13,457 bases of DNA, taken from positions 1 through 13,457 of the forward strand of contig DASRFK010000293.1 of the NCBI GenBank assembly GCA_035651635.1. The letters are read 5' to 3'. How positions within the stretch are numbered: the stretch's first letter is position 1; each line of letters begins with the position of its first letter. Under the pieces are notes generated by a model, which saw only the letters and a list, made by a program, of their open reading frames with translations, was not told where the DNA came from and made no database searches. This DNA comes from JANXQE01 sp035651635 (GTDB lineage Bacteria > Verrucomicrobiota > Verrucomicrobiia > Limisphaerales > UBA8199). A program made the translations under genes and the position numbers. Of the stretch, positions 8,077 through 13,457 are shown piece after piece.

Positions 8077-8381
8077 CTTCGGCCTGGAGGGCCGACCGAG
8101 CATAGCCCAGGCCTGAGGCCGCTAGGCCGATGGCCTGGGTTAGAGCGTGTTACACTTGATGTTGCCCTGAAGGGGCAACACATCGGTTCGAAACAAAACA
8201 TGATTCGATTAATGAGGCCGAAAGCGACCCGTGCCCACAGAGAACACGCGAGCGGTTCGGCGGGTCGTGGGTGTTCTGTGGCGGCCTTTCAGGGCGCGGT
8301 TGATTTTGAAATGGCGTAACCCAGGGCATCGGCCTTCGGCCTCAGCCCTGAGCTATGGTCGGTCGGCCCGTTGGGCCGAGG
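8077..8381. repeat. Nested inverted-repeat element with about 65-bp terminal repeats
   Basis: The left arm 8077-8142 and the reverse complement of the right arm 8317-8381 agree at roughly 83% by hand alignment (about 11 differences), sharing GGGCCGACCGA, GCTGAGGCCG-like and AGGCCGATG blocks and ending CCTGGGTTA. Inside are further inverted pairs: a perfect hairpin at 8160-8180 (TGTTGCCC, loop TGAAG, GGGCAACA), a CCCTGAA block near 8165 mirrored near 8287, and CCACAGAGAACAC at 8235 paired with GTGTTCTGTGG at 8271. No open frame in it looks like a protein. It fills the gap between the convergent glycosidase and queG genes and covers the end of queG. It may act as a two-way transcription barrier; that is inference. 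Confidence 0.85.
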
Positions 8382-9414
8382 TTCTTTGACGAATTTGCGC
8401 GATCGCCCACCGTGCGTGCTCGGCGATTAGGGGTTCGGGATCTTGAGCCGCCTTTTCGAGCGCGGGCAACGCTGCTTCATTCCCAACATTGCCCAGGGCG
8501 ACGCAGACATTTCGCAACAAGCCGCGACGTTTGCTGCGCAGCATCGGCGTACCGGCAAATCGCGCTTTGAATCCAGCTTCGTCCAGGGAGAGCAGTTCCA
8601 GGAGCTCCGGCGTGCCCAGTTCCGGCCGGGAATGAGCTCGCATAATGCTTCCTTGTCGCGCAAATCGGTTCCAGGGACACGCCGCCAAACAATCGTCGCA
8701 ACCATAAATCCGCGCACCGATGGCCGGACGCAATTCCGGTGGAATGACCCCTTTCAATTCAATCGTGAGATAGGAAATGCAAAGTCGCGCATCCAATTGG
8801 AACGGGGCGGTGATCGCTCCGGTCGGGCAGGCACCGATACATCGAGTGCATGAGCCGCACCGATTCGTTTCCGGTTCGTCGGGCTCGAGTTTGAGGGTCG
8901 TGATGATTTCCGACAGGAATATCCAATTGCCCAAGCGGCGGCTGATCAGGTTTGTGTGTTTGCCGATGAAGCCTAGCCCCGCCCGTTGGGCCAGGTCGCG
9001 TTCGAGCAGGGGGCCGGTGTCGACATACCAAAGGGAACGGGTGCCGGCCCCTCCGAGTTGATTCACAAAATCCGTCAACTGCTTGAGGCGTGCGCCTAAG
9101 ACCTCGTGATAGTCCGAATACCGGGCGTACCGCGCCACGATGCCGAAATGCGCAGTACGGAGTGTTGAGTGCGAAACCGTCTCTTCGCCCGTGGCATAGC
9201 TGGACGCCAAACAGATCAGACTTTTTGCCTCGGAGAGGACCTTTTGTGGAGCAACTCGTTTCTCGGCATTGCGCTGCAAGTAGGCCATCTCGCCGTGGTG
9301 TTGTTGTTGCAGCCAATCCTGAAATCGCGTGGCGGATTGCGGCGGCTCCGCCGAGGTGATCCGACACTCATCAAACCCAAGCTCCTTTGCGCGTCGGTGA
9401 ACGAGTTCCTTCAT
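8353..9414 (-). CDS. queG: Epoxyqueuosine reductase QueG
   Basis: 353 residues, the usual length or slightly under. The enzyme reduces epoxyqueuosine to queuosine in the tRNA wobble position, using cobalamin and two 4Fe-4S clusters, in the cytoplasm. The sequence shows YVDTGPLLERDLAQRAGLGFIG with the probable catalytic Asp132, the ferredoxin-like cysteine set CGSCTRCIGACP (186, 189, 192, 196), Cys212, and YGCDDCLAACPW (239, 242, 246), followed by a HEAT-like C-terminal helix pair (about 300-341). The ATG at 9412-9414 overlaps the aroK stop as ATGA, suggesting translational coupling. The last eight residues (346-353) and the TAG stop are encoded inside the right arm of the 8077-8381 element, so the original C-terminus was probably different. 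All catalytic parts are intact. Confidence 0.97.
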   Translation of the reverse strand: MKELVHRRAKELGFDECRITSAEPPQSATRFQDWLQQQHHGEMAYLQRNAEKRVAPQKVLSEAKSLICLASSYATGEETVSHSTLRTAHFGIVARYARYSDYHEVLGARLKQLTDFVNQLGGAGTRSLWYVDTGPLLERDLAQRAGLGFIGKHTNLISRRLGNWIFLSEIITTLKLEPDEPETNRCGSCTRCIGACPTGAITAPFQLDARLCISYLTIELKGVIPPELRPAIGARIYGCDDCLAACPWNRFARQGSIMRAHSRPELGTPELLELLSLDEAGFKARFAGTPMLRSKRRGLLRNVCVALGNVGNEAALPALEKAAQDPEPLIAEHARWAIAQIRQRTSAQRADRP

Positions 9415-9950
9415 CGATGCGCCGCCTGCGCCATATGAAATTGATGAATGACTTGCACGGCCACCTCGCGCACGGACCGCCGTTCGGTGTTTACCAGCAC
9501 ATCGGCCTGGCGATAAAAAGGCTCACGCTCAGAAAGCAGTTCGCGGATTTTTGTTTGCGGGTCCGCCCCAGCCAGGAGCGGCCGGTGATCGTGATCGCGC
9601 ACGCGTTCGTAGATTGTTTCCGGCGAGGCCCACAAGCAGAGGACCAACGAATGAGTCTTGAGACTGTCTAGATTAGCCTGATGGGCCGGCAGCCCGCCTC
9701 CAGTCGAGATCACCGTTTTTTTGCGATGCGTCAGCTCTTCGACGATTACCCGTTCCCATTCTCGAAAAGCGGGTTCGCCGTCCTGCTGAAAAATCTCTCG
9801 GATTGTTTTGTGCGCGCGGGATTCGACCACCTGGTCGGTATCGAGATAGGTGAAGTGAAGGGAATCGGCCACCAACCTTCCCACGGCGGACTTGCCGCTG
9901 CCCATAAACCCGATCAGCGTCAGATTATAAATGGGACGCGCGACAGTCAC
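9411..9950 (-). CDS. aroK: Shikimate kinase
   Basis: 179 residues, normal for the family. It phosphorylates shikimate with ATP in the chorismate pathway, in the cytoplasm. Visible motifs: Walker A GFMGSGKS (14-21), DTD (37-39, shikimate and magnesium binding), FREWE with Arg63, the STGGG loop (Gly84-86), HRPLL with Arg123 in the lid, and EREPFYRQAD near 141-150. The start is a GTG at 9948-9950; no ATG in frame fits better and no good Shine-Dalgarno is seen (a GAGGA lies rather far upstream). It is followed directly by queG with a four-base overlap. thiD lies upstream on the same strand with a hairpin repeat in the 194-base gap, so the three may be co-transcribed or aroK may have its own promoter there. 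It could equally be labelled aroL; sequence alone does not separate these names. Confidence 0.96.
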   Translation of the reverse strand: MTVARPIYNLTLIGFMGSGKSAVGRLVADSLHFTYLDTDQVVESRAHKTIREIFQQDGEPAFREWERVIVEELTHRKKTVISTGGGLPAHQANLDSLKTHSLVLCLWASPETIYERVRDHDHRPLLAGADPQTKIRELLSEREPFYRQADVLVNTERRSVREVAVQVIHQFHMAQAAHR

Positions 9951-10031
9951 AACAGTGTGATACGAATTTCCTCAAGCTTTGGCACGTAGTTTTTCCGGTT
10001 TGGACTACCACGACGCCCAGCCGCTACTGAT

Positions 10032-10114
10032 CCGGAACGCCGCATTTATGCGGCAGCAGCCACCCAGGTGCGGGTGCCTGTCGAGCAGGCTGCCGCATAA
10101 ATGCGGCGTTCCGG
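10032..10114. repeat. Perfect 25-bp inverted repeat, REP-like pair, opposite arrangement
   Basis: Arm 10032-10056 reads CCGGAACGCCGCATTTATG and ends CGGCAG. Arm 10090-10114 is its exact reverse complement. The 33-base interior contains a small CACCC/GGGTG pairing. These are the same sequences as at 3060-3116, but here the GGAACG heads face outward and the CGGCAG tails inward. The pair sits between thiD and aroK on the minus strand, starting 81 bases upstream of the aroK start. Confidence 0.95.
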
Positions 10115-10144
10115 CCGCTCGATTTGATCGTGGCTGCGAAAGAG

Positions 10145-10981
10145 CTAGCTTCGAGCTCCAGCCCAAAAACAGTTCAGCACGTCGTGCCGACCAGCGACGC
10201 GACAATGCGCGATGGCTTGCGTTACGAATTCCTTCGCTTTCGCCACCGAAGTTTTCAGCGAAAACCCCTTCGCCAAATACCCCGTGATCGCAGCCGAATA
10301 AGTACAGCCCGTACCGTGGGTTTTAATGCCGCGCACAAACGAGGCGGACAACAGGAGTTCCTCCTTTCCGTCGTAAAAGATGTCTACGGCCTGATGGACG
10401 CCGCGTAAATGGCCGCCTTTCACCAGGACGGCGACGTCGTAAAGGCGGTGCAATGCTTTGGCCGCTTTTCGCAAATCTTCGACTGAACGCAGCCTGGTTC
10501 CAAGCAACGCAGCCGCTTCACCGAGATTGGGTGTAATGAGCATGGCCAGCGGCAACAATCGATCTCCCAAAATCCTAATCGCGTCAGGATCAAGCAATGG
10601 TGCGCCACTCGTTGAGATCATTACCGGATCCACTATCAAAGGGACGCGACGGCTGCGGAGAAAGTCGGCAACGATCCCAATGTTGGCCGCTGAATAAAGC
10701 ATGCCGGTCTTCACAGCCGTCGGAGGGAGTTCTGCGAAAATCGCCGCTAATTGTTTGCGCACCAGCAACGGACTGCACGGCTGGACAGCCATGACGCGTC
10801 GCGGGTTTTGCGCCGTTACCGCGGTGACTACCGTCGTGCCATGGACTCCGAGCGCGGCGAAAGTTTTTAGGTCCGCCTGGAGGCCCGCGCCCCCACCGCT
10901 ATCCGATCCCGCGATGGTGAGAGCAACCGCAATTCGGCGAGGGTTCTTTTCTCTTTTCACGCAGGGTGCGCAGCCTATCAT
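10145..10981 (-). CDS. thiD: Bifunctional hydroxymethylpyrimidine kinase / phosphomethylpyrimidine kinase
   Basis: 278 residues from the ATG at 10979-10981. The enzyme phosphorylates HMP and then HMP-phosphate for thiamine synthesis and salvage, in the cytoplasm. The ribokinase-like fold shows IAGSDSGGGAGLQADLKTF (23-41), VVTAVTAQNP, KTGML (91-95), LIVDPVM (115-121), TPNLGEAAALLG, VLVKGGH (185-191) and the anion-hole HGTGCTYSAA (222-231) with the conserved Cys226. An alternative start is the GTG at 10958-10960, giving MKREKNPRRIAVALTIAG, which is closer to the usual N-terminus. The open frame reaches up to 11041, but that start would overlap mpl by 53 bases. No thi-box riboswitch is visible upstream: the space is only 7-28 bases and then mpl coding sequence. 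A second choice of name would be pdxK-like, but the GTGC motif favours ThiD. Confidence 0.95.
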   Translation of the reverse strand: MIGCAPCVKREKNPRRIAVALTIAGSDSGGGAGLQADLKTFAALGVHGTTVVTAVTAQNPRRVMAVQPCSPLLVRKQLAAIFAELPPTAVKTGMLYSAANIGIVADFLRSRRVPLIVDPVMISTSGAPLLDPDAIRILGDRLLPLAMLITPNLGEAAALLGTRLRSVEDLRKAAKALHRLYDVAVLVKGGHLRGVHQAVDIFYDGKEELLLSASFVRGIKTHGTGCTYSAAITGYLAKGFSLKTSVAKAKEFVTQAIAHCRVAGRHDVLNCFWAGARS

Positions 10982-10988
10982 CGAGTAG
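10982..10988. promoter_or_regulatory. Seven-base divergent gap between thiD and mpl
   Basis: The thiD ATG (ends 10981, minus strand) and the mpl ATG (10989, plus strand) point away from each other with only seven bases between. If thiD starts at the GTG instead, the gap is 28 bases. Neither length can hold two full promoters with leaders, so the promoters must lie in the opposing coding regions or the messages are leaderless. I saw no convincing -10/-35 pair here. Confidence 0.5.
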
Positions 10989-12383
10989 ATGTTTTCGCAA
11001 ATTCGCTCCGTCCACTTCGTCGGCATCTGCGGGACGGCCATGGCTTCGGCGGCAGCGGCCCTGCGGGAAAAAGGCGTTCAGGTCACTGGCTCGGACCAAA
11101 ATGTCTATCCGCCTATGTCGACCTTTTTGGCCGAGCGAAAAATTGAAGTGATTTCCGGCTACGCGGAACCGAACCTGAGCCGCCGGCCAGACCTGGTGGT
11201 GATTGGCAATGCGATTTCACGAGGCAATCCGGAAGCCGAATATGTTCTGGATCACAAGTTACCTTACTGCTCGCTGCCGGAGTTGCTGAAACATTTCTTT
11301 ATTCGCGGCAAGCGTTCGCTGGTCGTCGCCGGGACCCATGGCAAGACCACCACCACCTCCCTGCTGACCTGGGTGTTCGAACACAACGGGCTCAACCCCA
11401 GTTACCTGATCGGCGGGATCCCGAATAACCTGGGTCAGGGGGCGCGCTTCACGGACAGCGAATGGTTCATCATCGAAGGCGACGAATACGACACTGCCTT
11501 TTTTGACAAGCGCAGCAAATTTGTGCACTACCTGCCCGAGGTCGCCATCATTAACAACCTCGAGTTCGATCATGCGGACATTTTTCCGAATCTCGATGCA
11601 ATCAAGACCTCGTTCAACCATTTCATTCGCCTCATTCCGCGCAACGGGCTGCTGCTCGGCAATGGCGACGATCTAAACCTCGCCTCGTTACTGAACGTAA
11701 CGCACTGTCCGGTGAAACGGTTCGGATTAGGTGAAGGCAACTCCATCCAGGCGTTTAATCTGCGGTACGGTCCCACCGCGACCGAGTTTGAAATACCCAG
11801 TTTTAAATTTCACACGAACTTTGTTGGCGAACTTAACGTGCGCAATGCGCTTGCGGTGGTGGCCTGCGCCAAGCATTGCGGCTTGAAAAACCACCAGATT
11901 CAAGCGGCGTTCGACACCTTCAAGGGTATCAAGCGCCGAATGGAAGTCCGCGGCATCGCTGGCGGCGTGACCGTCGTGGATGATTTCGGCCATCATCCCA
12001 CCGCCATCCGGGAGACTTTGCGCGCCCTGCGGATCAAGTACCCGAACCAGAAGCTCTGGGCGATTTTCGAGCCGCGCAGCAATACCACGCGGCGCAACGT
12101 TTTCCAGACCGAGTTGGTGGAATCGTTTGCTGATGCCGACGAAGTAGTGGTCGCGCAAGTCGCGCGACTCGAGTTGCTCCCACCCGAGCAACGCCTCGAT
12201 CCGGAACGCCTGATGCGGGAACTTAAAGGGGCGGCCAAAACTGCCGCGTATCTACCGGACGTGGAGACCATTGTGGGTCACGTTCTCAGTCGGGCCCAAG
12301 GTGGCGACGTGGTGGTTGTGTTTAGCAATGGCGGCTTTGGCGGAATTCACAATAAGCTTCTCGAACGGTTGGCACACCGGTGA
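10989..12383 (+). CDS. mpl: UDP-N-acetylmuramate:L-alanyl-gamma-D-glutamyl-meso-diaminopimelate ligase
   Basis: 464 residues, the usual size for Mpl, a Mur-ligase family enzyme that reattaches recycled murein tripeptide to UDP-MurNAc in the cytoplasm. The N-terminal Rossmann domain shows VHFVGICGTAMAS (8-20), TGSDQNVYPPMSTFL (33-47) and VIGNAISRGNP. The ATP loop is GTHGKTTTT (115-123). The central domain has EGDEYDTAFFDKRSKFVHY (163-181) and NNLEFDHADIF (189-199). The C-terminal domain has DDFGHHPTAI (331-340), EPRSNTTRRNVF (361-372) and FSNGGFGGIHNKLL. The MSTFL, EYDTAFFDKRSKF and EPRSNT stretches are Mpl-like rather than MurC-like. The ATG at 10989 leaves no room for extension and fits the family N-terminus. 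Finding mpl implies a diaminopimelate-type, recycled peptidoglycan. The stop is followed immediately by the tandem array. Confidence 0.96.
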   Translation: MFSQIRSVHFVGICGTAMASAAAALREKGVQVTGSDQNVYPPMSTFLAERKIEVISGYAEPNLSRRPDLVVIGNAISRGNPEAEYVLDHKLPYCSLPELLKHFFIRGKRSLVVAGTHGKTTTTSLLTWVFEHNGLNPSYLIGGIPNNLGQGARFTDSEWFIIEGDEYDTAFFDKRSKFVHYLPEVAIINNLEFDHADIFPNLDAIKTSFNHFIRLIPRNGLLLGNGDDLNLASLLNVTHCPVKRFGLGEGNSIQAFNLRYGPTATEFEIPSFKFHTNFVGELNVRNALAVVACAKHCGLKNHQIQAAFDTFKGIKRRMEVRGIAGGVTVVDDFGHHPTAIRETLRALRIKYPNQKLWAIFEPRSNTTRRNVFQTELVESFADADEVVVAQVARLELLPPEQRLDPERLMRELKGAAKTAAYLPDVETIVGHVLSRAQGGDVVVVFSNGGFGGIHNKLLERLAHR

Positions 12384-12556
12384 CCACAGAATCGGCGGAC
12401 CGCAGACGCGGAAACCGAGACTTTCCCCACAGATTCGGGGCGACCGCAGATAGGAAATCCGAAGCCTTCCCCACAGATTCGAGGCGACCGCAGATGGGAA
12501 TCCGAAGCCTTCCCCGCAGATTCGAGGCGACCGCAGATGGGAAATCCGAAAAACTG
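12384..12556. repeat. 44-bp tandem array directly after mpl
   Basis: Three good units start near 12426, 12470 and 12513 (lengths 44, 43, 44), preceded by a degenerate one at about 12384-12425. Each reads CCCACAGATTCGAGGCGACC, then GCAGATGGGAAATCCGAAGC, then CTTC, with small changes. The units are contiguous, so there are no spacers. On the minus strand, the core ATCTGCGGTCGCC plus GAATCTGCGGG also occurs within the 306-bp unit at 4743-4768. The first unit begins within a base or two of the mpl stop codon. It is non-coding as far as I can see. Confidence 0.9.
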
Positions 12557-12587
12557 GGTTTTCGATGAACCGTGCATCTGAAAACCC
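12556..12587 (+). terminator. Long hairpin after the tandem array, possible mpl terminator
   Basis: GGGTTTTC (12556-12563) and GATG pair with CATC and GAAAACCC (12580-12587), giving 12 base pairs with one bulged T and a 7-base loop (AACCGTG). A pyrimidine-rich tract TTCTCTCCCC follows, not a clean T-run. It is the best hairpin downstream of mpl, but whether it terminates is unproven. Confidence 0.45.
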
Positions 12588-12775
12588 TTCTCTCCCCGGC
12601 TCTCTCCTCCGGTACGACCACAATCGATGCGGGACCGTGCAAGTCACTTGAATGCAGAGGCTTTTCGTCTGGTGCCGGGCGCACCCGCTGTGCATAATTC
12701 ATGGTGAACTGTTGGCTGAATAAACCTTTTCTTATTTGGTCTAACGAGTAGCGGGACAACTAAACTGAGAATCTT
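12588..12775. other. Non-coding leader region before the lipoprotein gene
   Basis: No gene-like frame, and no RNA family that I recognise. There is a small stem GTGC-CGGGC-GCAC near 12672-12684 and a CATAAT at 12693-12698 that could be a -10 box, but the -35 at proper spacing (TGGTGC) is poor. Just before the ATG at 12776 is GAGA, a weak ribosome-binding match. With the array and hairpin before it, the whole gap 12384-12775 is 392 bases. Confidence 0.4.
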
Positions 12776-13457
12776 ATGAAAACGAACAAATGGGTGGGTC
12801 TATTCGCGGCCATGGCGCTACCGCTTTTGATAAACGGATGCGCGCACGCTCAAACGCCGCCCCCAGCAGCGCCGCCTCCGGTCTCAATGAGCGCGCCGGC
12901 GGTTGCGCCAGAAAATAACGGGCCACCCGGCGCTACGGCGGTTGCTCCCGCAGCGCCGCCAGCCGTATCACCGGCCGCGGCCGAGGTCGTTCGGCTTGCG
13001 GAGGCGGGCACCAGCGACGATGTTATTCTGGCTTACATCCAAAACTCGACCGGCACTTTCGAGTTGAGCGCCGATCAGATCCTCTATCTGCGTGATATCG
13101 GCGTTTCCTCGCCGGTAATTACTGCCATGCTCGGGCGGGACTCGGTTTTGCGCGGTCAACCCGCGCCTTCAACGCCGGCTCCAGCCGCGCCGGTCGTGCA
13201 GGCACCTCCGCCGGAGCCGGCGCCGGTGTCCGCACCGCTTGTCCCGGAACCCGCGCCAACCTATGTGAGCAGCCCTCCGCCGGAAGTGGGTTATTTCTAT
13301 GATGGCCTATCGCCTTATGGCACCTGGGTGCAACTCGACGGAGTTGGGTGGTGCTGGCAGCCGCGCGTCGTGGCCCTCAACCACGGCTGGAGACCGTATT
13401 GCGACTCCGGCCACTGGGTGTACACTGATGCGGGCTGGTTCTGGCAATCGGATTATT
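12776..13457 (+). CDS. Proline/alanine-rich DUF6600-like lipoprotein, 3' end missing
   Basis: 227 codons are visible and the frame is open at the window end. The N-terminus MKTNKWVGLF is followed by a hydrophobic stretch ending LLINGC, with Cys22 as the probable lipid-modified residue (a slightly atypical lipobox). Then come a Pro/Ala-rich linker (about 27-68), a compact helical segment VRLAEAGTSDDVILAYIQ through VITAMLG (72-120) that I recall as recurrent in Verrucomicrobiota lipoproteins, a second Pro/Ala linker (128-170), and a Trp/Tyr-rich domain starting at YFYDGLSPYGTWVQL (173-187) with GWCWQP, GWRPYC and GHWVYTDAGWFWQSDY, as in DUF6600. The function of these domains is not known; envelope location is inferred from the lipobox. 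It was found by reading the frame directly, because it has no stop in the window. Confidence 0.88.
   Translation, partial: MKTNKWVGLFAAMALPLLINGCAHAQTPPPAAPPPVSMSAPAVAPENNGPPGATAVAPAAPPAVSPAAAEVVRLAEAGTSDDVILAYIQNSTGTFELSADQILYLRDIGVSSPVITAMLGRDSVLRGQPAPSTPAPAAPVVQAPPPEPAPVSAPLVPEPAPTYVSSPPPEVGYFYDGLSPYGTWVQLDGVGWCWQPRVVALNHGWRPYCDSGHWVYTDAGWFWQSDY

Noticed and set aside
8160..8180. Simple intrinsic terminator of the glycosidase gene
   Set aside because: The hairpin is perfect but has no T-run and is part of a larger nested element, so I did not call it a terminator alone.
10982..11041. ThiD start at 11041 on the minus strand
   Set aside because: It would overlap the opposite mpl gene by 53 bases and add residues not typical of ThiD.
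12384..12556. CRISPR array after mpl
   Set aside because: Units are contiguous with the whole 43-44 bases repeated, so there are no unique spacers, and no cas gene is present.
12670..12698. Sigma-70 promoter for the lipoprotein gene
   Set aside because: CATAAT is acceptable as a -10 box, but the -35 at proper distance (TGGTGC) is too poor to call.
12252..12759. Overlapping minus-strand frames across the mpl end and tandem array
   Set aside because: The periodic peptides only reflect the 44-bp DNA repeat; no family signature is seen.

Overview
This window looks like chromosomal DNA of a Verrucomicrobiota bacterium, probably from the Pedosphaera/Limisphaerales side. That placement is an inference from gene families I recall as typical there (a DUF5107-TPR protein, a DUF6600-type lipoprotein, a large GH2-like secreted enzyme) and from the abundance of short palindromic repeats. 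No rRNA, tRNA, integrase or transposase gene is visible.

Layout. Positions 1-3042 (+) hold the 3' part of a long DUF5107/TPR gene. Positions 3161-4642 (+) encode a XylE/GLUT-like sugar-proton symporter. Positions 4619-5230 are a 306-bp unit present twice in tandem. About 5224-8073 (+) encodes a GH2-like glycosidase whose N-terminus is fused to that repeat. Positions 8077-8381 are a roughly 305-bp inverted-repeat element lying between convergent genes. On the minus strand follow queG (8353-9414), aroK (9411-9950) and thiD (10145-10981). mpl (10989-12383, +) starts 7 bases from the thiD start, in the opposite direction. After mpl come a 44-bp tandem array, a long hairpin and the start of a DUF6600-like lipoprotein gene that runs off the end.

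How the genes relate. The first three plus-strand genes read as a carbohydrate-use group: a TPR protein with a sugar-enzyme-like N-terminal domain, a sugar importer and an exported glycosidase. The minus-strand genes are housekeeping: thiamine pyrimidine kinase, shikimate kinase and queuosine tRNA modification; aroK and queG overlap by four bases. Mpl recycles murein tripeptide.

The unusual part is the repeat content. At least four repeat types occupy the intergenic spaces and reach into three genes: (1) REP-like hairpin pairs, two perfect copies between genes and a diverged pair translated in frame inside the TPR gene; (2) a 306-bp unit with 30-bp terminal inverted repeats, tandemly duplicated together with the end of the transporter gene and forming the start of the glycosidase reading frame; (3) a nested element with about 65-bp terminal inverted repeats that supplies the last eight residues and stop codon of QueG; (4) a 44-bp tandem array that shares a 26-bp core with the 306-bp unit. 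None encodes a mobility protein here, so they would have to be moved by factors elsewhere in the genome.
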